A stretch of DNA of 45,781 bases, taken from positions 70,328 to 116,108 of the forward strand of contig JAAYJD010000106.1 in assembly GCA_012523135.1 (NCBI GenBank), given 5' to 3'. Position numbers and translations under genes: made by a program. The notes below the pieces were generated by a model that saw only the letters and a list, made by a program, of their open reading frames with translations, had not been told where the DNA came from and ran no database searches. Shown here piece after piece: positions 8,216 through 16,561 of this stretch. Position 1 is the stretch's first letter, and every line of letters starts with the position of its first letter. The stretch is from Clostridiaceae bacterium. Its GTDB lineage: Bacteria > Bacillota > Clostridia > Saccharofermentanales > UBA5734.

Positions 8216-9520
8216 ATGATCTGGAATTCCGCAGAACAACTAACCGCCCGGGCGATGGCCAGCTTACAGCTGGAGCGGCTGCAGCGAGTCATCCGCCATG
8301 CCTATGACCATGTGCCGTTTTACCGTGAGCGATTGTCTGCCGCCGGCCTCGATCCGGCGTCATTTTGCTCGCTCAGGGATCTGGAGCGGATCCCTTTCAC
8401 GGTCAAGACGGACCTGCGGGATCACTACCCCTTCGGCCTGTTTGCCGTCCCCCAGCAGCAGATCGTGCGCTACCACTCGTCATCCGGCACGACCGGCAAG
8501 CCCATCGTGGTCGGCTATACCCGGACGGACATGGAGAACTGGGTCGACTGCTGTGCCCGCGTGGCCGCAGCCGCCGGCGTCACCGCCGACGATACCTGCC
8601 AGATTTCCTTTGGCTACGGCATGTTCACCGGCGGGTTCGGCATGCATGCCGGGATCGAGCGCATCGGCGCCGGTGTTGTACCAATATCAAGCGGCAATTC
8701 CGAGCGCCAGCTGATGTTTATGCAGGATTTCGGCACAACCGTACTGGTGGCGACGCCCTCTTATGTGCTCCACCTGACTGAGGTGATGAAGAACCTGGGC
8801 ATCGCCTGCGAGGACCTTAAGCTGCGTGTCGGGCTGTTCGGCGGCGAGGGACACACCCCGGAGATGCGCGTGCTGATCCAGGAACGGCTGGGCATTGTGG
8901 ACACCCAGAACTATGGCCTGACCGAAGTCATGGGTCCTGGTGTTTCCTATGAATGCCTGGAAAACTGCGGCATGCACATCAACGAAGACCATTTCTATCC
9001 GGAAATCATCAACCCGGATACCGGCGAGGTGCTGCCCGAGGGTGAGGAAGGTGAACTGGTCCTGACTACCCTGACCAAGGAAGGCATCCCGATGCTGCGC
9101 TACCGGACCAAGGATATCACGCGCCTGATGCGCGAGCCTTGCCGCTGCGGCCGCACCAATGTGCGCATGGACCTGGTCCGTGGCCGGACCGACGACATGA
9201 TGATCATCCGCGGCGTCAATGTCTTCCCGTCGCAGATCGAGGCGGTCCTGATGACGGTTCACGGCATCGGGCCGCATTACCAGATCATCGTCACCACAGA
9301 GCAGTTCATGGATCGGCTTGAGGTCCAGGTCGAGCTGACTGACGGCCAACGCCTGGAGCGCTACGGCCAGCTGCAGCAGCTGACCCAGGAGATCCGCCAG
9401 AAAATCCGCACGGTTCTGCAGATCGATGTCAAAGTCACGCTGCTCAACCCCCAGACGCTGGAACGGACGGCCGGCAAAGCCAAGCGCGTGGTCGATCTCA
9501 GGACCAGCCGGACGTTCTGA
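8216..9520 (+). CDS. paaK: Phenylacetate-CoA ligase
   Basis: 434 residues, the usual length for the PaaK family. It activates phenylacetate or related aryl acids with ATP and CoA to the aryl-acetyl-CoA, AMP and PPi; next to an oxidoreductase it could also run in reverse to recover ATP. Motifs: the P-loop SSSGTTGKP at 88-96, NYGLTEVMGPG, LRYRTKD and the C-terminal RGVNVFPSQIE hinge region typical of AMP-binding enzymes. The ATG at 8216 follows AAGGAG; the longer frame from 8114 is rejected because it lies inside the symporter gene. Together with iorAB this is a recurring neighbourhood in anaerobes for aromatic 2-oxoacid oxidation. Confidence 0.93.
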   Translation: MIWNSAEQLTARAMASLQLERLQRVIRHAYDHVPFYRERLSAAGLDPASFCSLRDLERIPFTVKTDLRDHYPFGLFAVPQQQIVRYHSSSGTTGKPIVVGYTRTDMENWVDCCARVAAAAGVTADDTCQISFGYGMFTGGFGMHAGIERIGAGVVPISSGNSERQLMFMQDFGTTVLVATPSYVLHLTEVMKNLGIACEDLKLRVGLFGGEGHTPEMRVLIQERLGIVDTQNYGLTEVMGPGVSYECLENCGMHINEDHFYPEIINPDTGEVLPEGEEGELVLTTLTKEGIPMLRYRTKDITRLMREPCRCGRTNVRMDLVRGRTDDMMIIRGVNVFPSQIEAVLMTVHGIGPHYQIIVTTEQFMDRLEVQVELTDGQRLERYGQLQQLTQEIRQKIRTVLQIDVKVTLLNPQTLERTAGKAKRVVDLRTSRTF

Positions 9521-9525
9521 CTCGC

Positions 9526-9554
9526 TTGCAGATCGCTCCGGAATCGCGGATAAT
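9526..9554 (+). promoter_or_regulatory. Possible internal promoter before iorA
   Basis: TTGCAG, 17-bp spacer and GATAAT lie in the 83-base gap between paaK and iorA, 50 bases before the TTG start. The -10 matches 5 of 6, the -35 only 3 of 6. Confidence 0.35.
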
Positions 9555-9603
9555 GGACAAAGCGCCTTTGGCGAAGACTATCAGGAAAATGTGGTGAACT
9601 GAT

Positions 9604-11364
9604 TTGAAAGAGATACTTCTGGGCAACGAAGCCGTGGCGGCTGGCGCATATGCGGCCGGCGTCAAGGTTATTTCATCGTACCCTGGAACGCCCAGCACGG
9701 AGATTACCGAAGCCGCGGCCCGCTACGAACGGATCTGGTGCGAGTGGGCCCCCAATGAAAAAGTGGCGCTCGAGGTGGCCATCGGAGCCAGCCTGGCCGG
9801 CGCCCGCGCGATGACCTGCATGAAACATGTCGGGCTCAATGTCGCCGCCGATCCGTTGTTCACGTCCTCCTACACCGGGGTCAACGGCGGGCTGGTCATC
9901 ATCGTGGCCGACGACCCGGGCATGCACAGCTCGCAGAACGAGCAGGACAGCCGCCATTATGCCCGCGCGGCGAAGCTGCCCCTGTTCGAACCGGCCGACA
10001 GCCAGGAATGCCAGGACATGGTTCTGGCGGCGTTCGCGCTTTCAGAACGTTTCGATACGCCGGTCCTGGTGCGTTTGACGACCCGCGTGTCGCACACCCG
10101 GGCTCCGGTCGCGCTGGCCGAAATCCAGGAGCAAGCCGTCAAGCCATACCAGAAGGATGTCCGCAAGCATGTCATGATGCCGGCGATGGCGATCGCTCGC
10201 CATGCGGCGGTCGAACAGCGCCTGGTGCAGTTGGGCCTGGATTCGGCCAGCGGCGGTCTGCATGAGATCGACCTGCGTTCCGGAAAACTCGGTATCGTGA
10301 CATCCGGCATCGCCAGCCAGTATGTGCGCGAAGCGCTGCCGGACGCCTCGGTCTTCAAACTGGGACTGGTCTGGCCGCTGCCGGTGGACGCCCTGCGCGA
10401 CTTCGCCGCGCGTGTCGACCGCCTGGTTGTCGTCGAGGAACTCGATCCGGTCATCGAAACCGAAATGAAAGCCGCCGGAATCGCCTGCGAAGGCAAAGCG
10501 CTTCTGACGCCGCTGGGCGAGTATTCGGCCTCTTTGCTGCGGCGCGACCTGTCCGGCCAGCCGGATCCGGAATCCGCCCTGCCGCGCGAACAGCTCGAAG
10601 CGGCGCCGGCCCGTCCGCCGGTCATGTGCGCCGGCTGCCCGCACAAGGGGCTGTTCATGGCCCTCAGCCGCCTGAAGCTGATCGTCACCGGCGACATCGG
10701 CTGCTACACCCTGGGGGCGATCAACCCGACCAACGCCATGGACACCTGTGTCTGCATGGGCGCGTCCGTGGGCATGGCCCACGGCATGGACAAGGCGACC
10801 GACGGCGAATTTTCCCGCCGCACCGTCGCCGTGATCGGCGATTCGACCTTCCTGCATTCCGGCATGACCGGCCTTTTGAACAGCGTATACAACCGCAGCG
10901 ATTCGACCATCCTGATTCTCGACAACTCGATCACGGGGATGACCGGCCACCAGCAGAACCCCGCGACGGGGCGCGACATTCGCCTGCACGAGGCGCCGGC
11001 TGTCGATCTGGAAGCGCTTTGCCGCGTGCTGGGGGCAGCCTCGGTACGCGTCGTCGATCCGGCAGACACCTGGCAGGTGGAGCAGGTCGTGTCCGAGGAG
11101 GTGGCCCGATCCGGCGTGTCGGTGATCATCGCGCGGCGTCCCTGCGCCCTGATTCCAACTGGCAAAGGGCGCCCGGAGAACGCCGTCCGACTTGACCGCG
11201 ACCGCTGCCGGCGCTGCAAGGCCTGCATCCGGATCATGTGCCCGGCTTTGACAGCCGGGCCGGACGGCTACCCGGTCATCGACCCCAACAGCTGCAACGG
11301 CTGCGGGCTGTGCGTGCGCGTCTGCCGTTTCGATGCTTTGAAGCGGGGAGGTGAACAGGCATGA
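9604..11364 (+). CDS. iorA: Indolepyruvate:ferredoxin oxidoreductase, alpha subunit
   Basis: 586 residues. With IorB it oxidatively decarboxylates aryl pyruvates (indolepyruvate, phenylpyruvate) to aryl-acetyl-CoA, CO2 and reduced ferredoxin. The N-terminal domain opens with LLGNEAVAAGA and SSYPGTPST (about 24-32). A TPP-binding domain carries MCAGCPHKG, GDIGCYTLG and GDSTFLHSGM with the downstream DNSITGMTG. The C-terminus holds two [4Fe-4S] motifs: CRRCKACIRIMCP, with the family's x4 spacing, and CNGCGLCVRVC. The start is a TTG at 9604 with a modest GGTGA ribosome site; no in-frame ATG or GTG is nearby. The stop overlaps the iorB start (ATGA). Confidence 0.95.
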   Translation: MKEILLGNEAVAAGAYAAGVKVISSYPGTPSTEITEAAARYERIWCEWAPNEKVALEVAIGASLAGARAMTCMKHVGLNVAADPLFTSSYTGVNGGLVIIVADDPGMHSSQNEQDSRHYARAAKLPLFEPADSQECQDMVLAAFALSERFDTPVLVRLTTRVSHTRAPVALAEIQEQAVKPYQKDVRKHVMMPAMAIARHAAVEQRLVQLGLDSASGGLHEIDLRSGKLGIVTSGIASQYVREALPDASVFKLGLVWPLPVDALRDFAARVDRLVVVEELDPVIETEMKAAGIACEGKALLTPLGEYSASLLRRDLSGQPDPESALPREQLEAAPARPPVMCAGCPHKGLFMALSRLKLIVTGDIGCYTLGAINPTNAMDTCVCMGASVGMAHGMDKATDGEFSRRTVAVIGDSTFLHSGMTGLLNSVYNRSDSTILILDNSITGMTGHQQNPATGRDIRLHEAPAVDLEALCRVLGAASVRVVDPADTWQVEQVVSEEVARSGVSVIIARRPCALIPTGKGRPENAVRLDRDRCRRCKACIRIMCPALTAGPDGYPVIDPNSCNGCGLCVRVCRFDALKRGGEQA

Positions 11365-11966
11365 TCAGCAAACTCGATCTGGTCCTGGCCGGCGTCGGCG
11401 GTCAGGGGACCCTGGTTGCCGGCAAACTGCTCGGGCGCGTCGCCCTGAAGGCCGGCCTGGATGTGCGCGTATCCGAAGTGCATGGCATGGCCCAGCGCGG
11501 CGGCAGCGTGATCACTTATGTGCGCATGGCCCCGAACGTCCATTCGCCGGTGGTCGAGCCGGGCCAGGCCGATTTCGTTCTCGCCTTCGAGCAACTGGAG
11601 GCCTTGCGCTGGGCCCATCTGCTGGCCAGGGACGGGGTGCTCCTGATGAACATGAGCCGCGTCATCCCCATGTCCGTCGGCATGGGCCAGGCCCGCTACC
11701 CGGACGCGGTCGCGGCCGCCTTGCAGCAGGCCGGTGACGGCCGGGCTGTCATCCGTGCCCTGGACGCGACCCGCCTGGCCCGGGAAGCAGGCAGCGAAAA
11801 GGCGGTCAACATCGTCATGCTCGGCGCGATGGCCCACTTTCTGGATATCGCTCCCGACGTTTTCACCGAGGCCATCGACGACGTGTTTCCGCTTAAGCTG
11901 CAGGGCATCAACCAAAAGGCATTTCAGGCAGGATTTGCTATAATGAAGGAGAACACCGGCGCATAG
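11361..11966 (+). CDS. iorB: Indolepyruvate:ferredoxin oxidoreductase, beta subunit
   Basis: 201 residues, the gamma-domain (POR/KOR gamma) partner of IorA. The N-terminal GVGGQGTLVAGKLLG (about 11-25) is the family glycine-rich motif, followed by EVHGMAQRGGSV, which is highly conserved in these subunits. It carries no iron-sulfur motif, as expected. It starts within the iorA stop codon (ATGA) with GGGGAGG upstream, so the subunits are coupled for equal synthesis. The final codons contain an extended -10 element that may start the next transcript. Confidence 0.95.
   Translation: MISKLDLVLAGVGGQGTLVAGKLLGRVALKAGLDVRVSEVHGMAQRGGSVITYVRMAPNVHSPVVEPGQADFVLAFEQLEALRWAHLLARDGVLLMNMSRVIPMSVGMGQARYPDAVAAALQQAGDGRAVIRALDATRLAREAGSEKAVNIVMLGAMAHFLDIAPDVFTEAIDDVFPLKLQGINQKAFQAGFAIMKENTGA
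11936..11944 (+). promoter_or_regulatory. Extended -10 promoter inside the iorB end
   Basis: TGC-TATAAT is a perfect -10 hexamer with a TGn extension, inside the last codons of iorB and about 86 bases before the ACT-domain gene. No -35 hexamer is evident, which extended -10 promoters tolerate. Confidence 0.4.
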
Positions 11967-12030
11967 CCGGTCCGTCCGCGCCCGGGTCGGCGTTTTGACC
12001 GGCCCGCAGCTTCGCAGGGAGGTGTCACCC

Positions 12031-12462
12031 GTGCTCGTCAAACAGATTTCCGTTTTCCTGGAGAACAAGTCCGGCCGCCTGGCCGAAGTGACCCGCACGC
12101 TGAAAGACCACAAGATCGACATCCGGGCACTGTATATCGCCGATACGACCGAGTACGGCATCTTGCGCATGATCGTCGACCAGCCGGAAAAGGCGCAGGA
12201 AATCCTGTCTGCCGCCGGTTTCACCGTCAGTTCGACCCACGTGATCGCCATCGCGATCGCCGACCATCCGGGCACGCTGGACGAGGCGCTCGAGACGCTC
12301 AGTTCCGGTGCGATCTCGGTCGATTACCTGTACGCCTTTGTCGGGCGCGCCTCTGACGATGCCATCGTCATCATCCGGGTCGAAAATCCCCAACTGGCCC
12401 TGGAAAAACTGGAAGAGGCCCAGATCCGGGTGCTGGACAGCCGGGAGGTCTACGGAACGTGA
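12031..12462 (+). CDS. Tandem ACT-domain protein
   Basis: 143 residues with two ACT domains: the first begins QISVFLENKSGRLAEVT (about 4-20) and the second begins AIAIADHPGTLDEAL (about 72-86). ACT domains bind amino acids; stand-alone tandem-ACT proteins of this length are common beside iorAB and paaK and may sense aromatic or branched amino acids (inference). Start: the GTG at 12031 follows GGGAGGTG at good spacing; the in-frame TTG at 11995 has no ribosome site. The stop overlaps the next start (GTGA), coupling it to the PLP enzyme. Confidence 0.85.
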   Translation: MLVKQISVFLENKSGRLAEVTRTLKDHKIDIRALYIADTTEYGILRMIVDQPEKAQEILSAAGFTVSSTHVIAIAIADHPGTLDEALETLSSGAISVDYLYAFVGRASDDAIVIIRVENPQLALEKLEEAQIRVLDSREVYGT

Positions 12463-13742
12463 CGCCATCACCCTATCAGGCGTTTGGCATCTCCCCGGGT
12501 GTCTGCAGCCTCGCCGAGCAGGCCATGCAGGCAGTCGGTCCTGCTTTTGCGCGGATCGGCCGGATCCGCGAGCAAAACCAGCTGCGCGTGATCAAGGCCC
12601 TGCACGAGGCCCGCTTGTCAGAAGCCTACCTGGGCGGTTCGACCGGCTATGGCTATGGCGACACCGGCCGCGAACAGATTGAAAAGGCGTTCGCACGAGC
12701 GTTCGGCGCGGAGTCGGCCCTGGTCCGGATCCAGATCAGTTCCGGCACCCAGGCGCTGGCCCTGTGCTTGTTTGCGCTGCTGCGGCCAGGCGACGAGCTG
12801 CTTTCGGTCACCGGCAAACCCTATGACACCTTGCAGACCCTGATCGGGACGGCAGGCGTGGCCCAGGACAGCGGTTCGCTTTATGACCTCGGGGTCCAGT
12901 ACCGCGAGGTTGAACTGAATCCGGTGGGCCGGCCAGATCTGGACGCCATCCGGCAGGCGATCGGCAGCCGGACACGCGTCGTGTTCATCCAGAAGTCCCG
13001 CGGCTACACGATGCGGCGGGCGCTTTTGGCCGAGGACATCGCGGCCGTTTGCGGCGCGGTGCGCGCGACCGGCTGCAGCCCGGTTATCCTGGTCGACAAC
13101 TGCTATGGCGAATTTGTCGAGACCCAGGAGCCCTGCATGCTGGGGGCAGACCTGTGCGCCGGTTCCCTGATCAAGAATCCAGGCGGCGGCCTTTGCCCTT
13201 CCGGCGGTTACATCGCCGGCCGCGCCGACCTGGTCGAGCGCGTCGCCGGTCGCTTGAACGCCCCTGGCCTGGGCAGCCATGTCGGGCCCAGCCTGGGCTT
13301 TTCCCGCCTGATCGCCCAGGGTTTCTACCTGGCCCCGCACACGGTGGCGGAAAGCCTTAAGGGCGCTGTTTTCGCCGCGGCACTGCTCAGCCTGGCCGGT
13401 TTTGTGACGTTCCCGGATCCGTTGGCCGAACGCGGCGACATCGTCCAGACCGTCGAACTGGGCCAACCGGACCGCCTGATCGCGTTTTGCCAGGCGATCC
13501 AGGCCGCATCTCCGGTGGACAGCTTCGTCACGCCGGAACCATGGGACATGCCCGGCTACGACGCCCCGGTCATCATGGCGGCAGGCGCGTTTGTCCAGGG
13601 CGCCTCGATCGAGCTGTCCGCGGACGGCCCGCTCAAACCTCCCTATCCTGCATACCTGCAGGGAGGGCTATGTTTTGAGAACATCCGGCTGGCGCTCATG
13701 CTGGCGGTTGAGAAAATGGGTGTGGTGCCTGATGAAACGTAA
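12459..13742 (+). CDS. Methionine gamma-lyase-like PLP enzyme (PF06838 family)
   Basis: 427 residues, cytoplasmic, of the Cys/Met-metabolism-like family that Firmicutes genomes label methionine gamma-lyase family or aluminium resistance protein. Recognisable blocks are STGYGYGDTGR (about 54-64), RIQISSGTQALALCL, FIQKSRGY, VDNCYGEFVE (the PLP-ring aspartate region) and SLIKNPGGGL, whose Lys is the probable Schiff-base residue. The true reaction of this family is not settled, so the product name should be read loosely. It starts at a GTG overlapping the ACT gene stop, after GGGAGGTC, and its last 11 bases overlap the next gene. Position after an ACT protein suggests an amino-acid substrate. Confidence 0.85.
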   Translation: MTPSPYQAFGISPGVCSLAEQAMQAVGPAFARIGRIREQNQLRVIKALHEARLSEAYLGGSTGYGYGDTGREQIEKAFARAFGAESALVRIQISSGTQALALCLFALLRPGDELLSVTGKPYDTLQTLIGTAGVAQDSGSLYDLGVQYREVELNPVGRPDLDAIRQAIGSRTRVVFIQKSRGYTMRRALLAEDIAAVCGAVRATGCSPVILVDNCYGEFVETQEPCMLGADLCAGSLIKNPGGGLCPSGGYIAGRADLVERVAGRLNAPGLGSHVGPSLGFSRLIAQGFYLAPHTVAESLKGAVFAAALLSLAGFVTFPDPLAERGDIVQTVELGQPDRLIAFCQAIQAASPVDSFVTPEPWDMPGYDAPVIMAAGAFVQGASIELSADGPLKPPYPAYLQGGLCFENIRLALMLAVEKMGVVPDET

Positions 13743-15123
13743 GCAGTCTGGCCGTGCCGTTCCGGAAAGGCCGGTTCGCACAGCGCCGCAGCGCCGCAGC
13801 GCGGCCGCACCGCCCGTGCCGGCAAACCGCAACGCCGACCGCCTGGCCCGCATCGAGCGGCGCAAAGCCAGGCAGCGGGCTTTTTCGCTGACCATCCTGG
13901 TGCTCCTGATCATGGTCGCCACGGTGTACGCGATCATCTGGGTGATGCGCGAGGCACGTCCGCGCCCCCGTTTCATTTTCATTCAGGAGGGAACGGTAAC
14001 GCACCAGGTGACGTTGACCGGACTCATCGTTCGTGACGACCAGCTGTTTACCGCGCCGTCGGACGGCATCCTCAAGCCCTTGGCTGCCGAAGGCAGTCGG
14101 GTAGCCAGGGGCCAGAAGCTGGCGCTGGTTATTCCCGAGGGGCGGGAAGCGGAGCTGGACGAATTGCAAAAATGCGAAAAGGACATCATCGACCTGCAAA
14201 ACGAGCTGATGCAGCAAGGCAAAGGCGCCGCGGCGCGGGCGATCTACGACGAGAGCGAAGCCTCTCTGGCGGCTGTGATCAACCTTATCCGGGCCGATCT
14301 GACCCGCCAGGACCTGGGCAACATCAGCACGTACCAGACCGCACTGAACCTCATTTTGGAACAACGTACGGCCCGCCTGATGCCGGTCGATTTCCAGGAT
14401 GCCCGCCTGGCCGACCTCAAGCTGACCCGCACGGCCCTGGAGCAGTCACTCGGACTGGCCGCGGCGACCCTGACGTGCCAGAAGCCGGGTATCGTGTCCT
14501 ACCGGCTGGACGGGCTTGAAGGGGATCTGAGCAACAAATCGATCTTATCCATGCCGGCAGAAAGGATCCAGGAACAGATCGGCGCCAGCACGGACAGCTT
14601 GCCGGTCAGTGAGACGGTCACCAAGGACGCCGCCGTACTGCGTGTCGCCTCAGGTCTTTACCAGAGCCTGGCGTTTATGGTGCCGGGCAACCAGACCGCG
14701 CTCTTTCCGGTCGATTCGACGCACACGCTGACCCTGACCGACGAAGGCCTGCCGATGGCTGGCTGCCAGGCGGTCCGGGTTGAGAAAAGCGCCGGCGACA
14801 CGCTGGTCGTTTTCCGGACCGACCGCCGGATCGAGTGGCTTTCCGACCGGCGTGTCGTGCGGGCCACGCTGCCCCTGACGCAGACGACCGGCCTCAAGGT
14901 GCCTGTTTCGTCTTTGCTCGACTATGACGCGGATAACGGTACGGCCATCCTGATGATCGTAGTGAACGGCGTGGCCAGGCACTGCCCGGTCGCCGTCGTC
15001 GACCAGGACGGCCAGTCGGCGATCGTGGCGGGTGTTGCGGATGCGGATTATCCGATCTCGGTCGCGACCATCCTGGTGGTCAACCCGGATTCCATTCAAG
15101 AAGGTGAGTTTATTGGCGAATGA
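13732..15123 (+). CDS. HlyD-like membrane protein of the SepF cluster
   Basis: 463 residues. A basic, Ala/Pro/Arg-rich cytoplasmic tail of about 50 residues precedes one membrane helix (about 51-71); the rest is extracytoplasmic. The first exported part (QEGTVTHQVTLTGLIVRDDQ, then a SDGILKPLAAEGSRVARGQKLA-like block, seen at about 84-128) has the lipoyl/HlyD beta-barrel pattern, followed by a helical stretch and a C-terminal beta region. No ABC partner is near, so a transport role is not supported; its place before yggS and sepF points to the cell envelope or division. The ATG at 13732 lies inside the preceding gene; the longer frame from 13591 is rejected. Confidence 0.78.
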   Translation: MKRKQSGRAVPERPVRTAPQRRSAAAPPVPANRNADRLARIERRKARQRAFSLTILVLLIMVATVYAIIWVMREARPRPRFIFIQEGTVTHQVTLTGLIVRDDQLFTAPSDGILKPLAAEGSRVARGQKLALVIPEGREAELDELQKCEKDIIDLQNELMQQGKGAAARAIYDESEASLAAVINLIRADLTRQDLGNISTYQTALNLILEQRTARLMPVDFQDARLADLKLTRTALEQSLGLAAATLTCQKPGIVSYRLDGLEGDLSNKSILSMPAERIQEQIGASTDSLPVSETVTKDAAVLRVASGLYQSLAFMVPGNQTALFPVDSTHTLTLTDEGLPMAGCQAVRVEKSAGDTLVVFRTDRRIEWLSDRRVVRATLPLTQTTGLKVPVSSLLDYDADNGTAILMIVVNGVARHCPVAVVDQDGQSAIVAGVADADYPISVATILVVNPDSIQEGEFIGE

Positions 15124-15829
15124 CGAGACAGGCGCGATCAGGTCCAGGCTGCTGGCAGTCAGAGAGGCCATCGCGGCCGCGGCCGCCCAGGCGGGACGTC
15201 CGGCGGCAGACATTACCCTGATCGGCGTCAGCAAATTGTTTTCTGAGCATACGGCCCTGGCGGCCTGGCAGTGCGGTCTGGCCGACCTGGGTGAGAACCG
15301 CGTCCAGGAACTGCTGCCCAAGCAGGACTGGCTGGCCCAGGCCGGTGCCAGGCCCAACTGGCACCTGATCGGAACACTGCAGCGCAACAAGGTTCGCCAG
15401 GTGATCGGGCGGACGGCCCTGATTCATTCCGTCGACTCGCTCAGCCTGCTTGACGAAATCAGCCGGCGCAGCCAGGCTGCCGGCCTGATCACCGATGTCC
15501 TGCTGCAGGTCAACGCAACCGGGGAAGCCAGCAAGCATGGCTTTGCACCGCTTGAGCTGGATGACGCGCTGGCTCATGGCTGGCGGCTGCCAGGTGTGCG
15601 CATCCGGGGCCTGATGACCATGGCACAGCAAACCGCCTTCCCTGAGGAAACGGTTCCGGTGTTTACGGCCGTGAAAAACGCGTTCGAGCGCGCCGCCCGA
15701 CGGCCGGATTGTCCGGATGGCTGGACGGTGCTCTCCATGGGCATGAGCCAGGACTTTGCCCAGGCCATCCGCTGCGGCGCAACCCATGTGCGCGTCGGCA
15801 GTGCCATCTTCGGTCCGCGCCCGCTGTAA
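15113..15829 (+). CDS. yggS: YggS/YlmE-family PLP homeostasis protein
   Basis: 238 residues of the alanine-racemase-like single-domain PLP-binding family (YggS, YlmE, PLPBP), which holds pyridoxal phosphate and affects vitamin B6 and amino-acid balance rather than catalysing a known reaction. K41 in LIGVSK is the PLP lysine. Other family blocks are GENRVQELLPKQ, WHLIGTLQRNKV, HSVDS, GLMTM, LSMGMSQDF and the C-terminal VRVGSAIFG. The start is a TTG at 15113 after AAGGTGAG, overlapping the previous stop by 11 bases; no ATG fits the family N-terminus. It lies immediately before sepF, the classical Gram-positive arrangement. Confidence 0.93.
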   Translation: MANDETGAIRSRLLAVREAIAAAAAQAGRPAADITLIGVSKLFSEHTALAAWQCGLADLGENRVQELLPKQDWLAQAGARPNWHLIGTLQRNKVRQVIGRTALIHSVDSLSLLDEISRRSQAAGLITDVLLQVNATGEASKHGFAPLELDDALAHGWRLPGVRIRGLMTMAQQTAFPEETVPVFTAVKNAFERAARRPDCPDGWTVLSMGMSQDFAQAIRCGATHVRVGSAIFGPRPL

Positions 15830-15898
15830 CCTGGCTGTGATCTGGGCCGGGCTAATTTACGGGCCGGTTACAGCGAACTTACTCTTGTCCGCTTATCA

Positions 15899-15927
15899 TT
15901 GTATCCGCTCCTCCGACTTCCTATAAT
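15899..15927 (+). promoter_or_regulatory. Promoter for sepF
   Basis: TTGTAT, 17-bp spacer and a perfect TATAAT, ending 36 bases before the sepF start. It would let sepF be made independently of the upstream run. Confidence 0.6.
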
Positions 15928-15963
15928 GAAACGGTAGAATGAAACCGGTATGGAGGGATCACG

Positions 15964-16434
15964 ATGTCAGATCTTCTGAACAAGCTATTCAATCGCCTGG
16001 GCAGTTTCCGGGATGAGATTGATTACGAAGACGAATATGAACAGGAAGAAGAGCTCGAGCAGGACGATACGCCGGCCGAAGAACCCAAGGCGGGCCCTTT
16101 CCGTCGGTCACAGCCGGCGAAGGTTGTGGATTTCCGCGCTTCCGGCGGCCAGCAGCAGGTTGTGATCATGCAGCCGGCCGATATCGATTCGGCCCAGCAG
16201 GCCTGCGATCACATCCGAGCCGGTAAAACCGTCATCTGCAACATCGAGAAAGTCGAACCCAAGGTTGCCCAGCGCGTCATCGACTTCATCACCGGCGCAG
16301 CCTATGCCCTGGACGGCAAAGTCATGCCGGTGTCCTCGGTGATCTTCGTGGTCGCGCCGCGCCAGACCGCCCTGGTCGAAGGCAGTGTTGTCAGCCAGAG
16401 CGCCGAGTACCTGCGCCAGTCAGCGGCCCGCTGA
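15964..16434 (+). CDS. sepF: Cell division protein SepF
   Basis: 156 residues. SepF binds the membrane through an N-terminal amphipathic helix (MSDLLNKLFNRLG here) and bundles FtsZ, taking part in septum formation. A strongly acidic linker (about 20-45) is followed by the SepF core (about 60-145): QVVIMQPADIDSAQQACDHI, a VICNIEK strand, RVIDFITGAAYALDGK and a final VIFVVAP strand. ATG after GGAGGG. It has its own promoter and is followed by a strong terminator, so it can be monocistronic as well as part of the yggS transcript. Confidence 0.95.
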   Translation: MSDLLNKLFNRLGSFRDEIDYEDEYEQEEELEQDDTPAEEPKAGPFRRSQPAKVVDFRASGGQQQVVIMQPADIDSAQQACDHIRAGKTVICNIEKVEPKVAQRVIDFITGAAYALDGKVMPVSSVIFVVAPRQTALVEGSVVSQSAEYLRQSAAR

Positions 16435-16461
16435 CCGGCTGCCGCCCGAACCGAGACCCAA

Positions 16462-16490
16462 GGCCCTGCCGGAAACGGCGGGGCCTTTTT
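16462..16490 (+). terminator. Rho-independent terminator after sepF
   Basis: A 10-bp stem (GGCCCTGCCG / CGGCGGGGCC, one G-U pair) with a GAAA tetraloop is followed by TTTTT. Confidence 0.88.
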
Positions 16491-16524
16491 CACGGGCCGA
16501 ACCCTGCAAGGCATGCGGCATCTG

Positions 16525-16533
16525 TGCTATAAT
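16525..16533 (+). promoter_or_regulatory. Extended -10 promoter for pantothenate kinase
   Basis: TGC-TATAAT lies 28 bases before the ATG, directly after the sepF terminator; the -35 region is poor, as allowed for extended -10 promoters. Confidence 0.55.
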
Positions 16534-16561
16534 CTGGAGATCAGAACAGGGAGGATGCGCC

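Noticed and set aside
15827-15871. Possible terminator after yggS (GTAACC ... GGTTAC)
   Set aside because: The repeats are far apart, the interior does not pair well and there is no T run.
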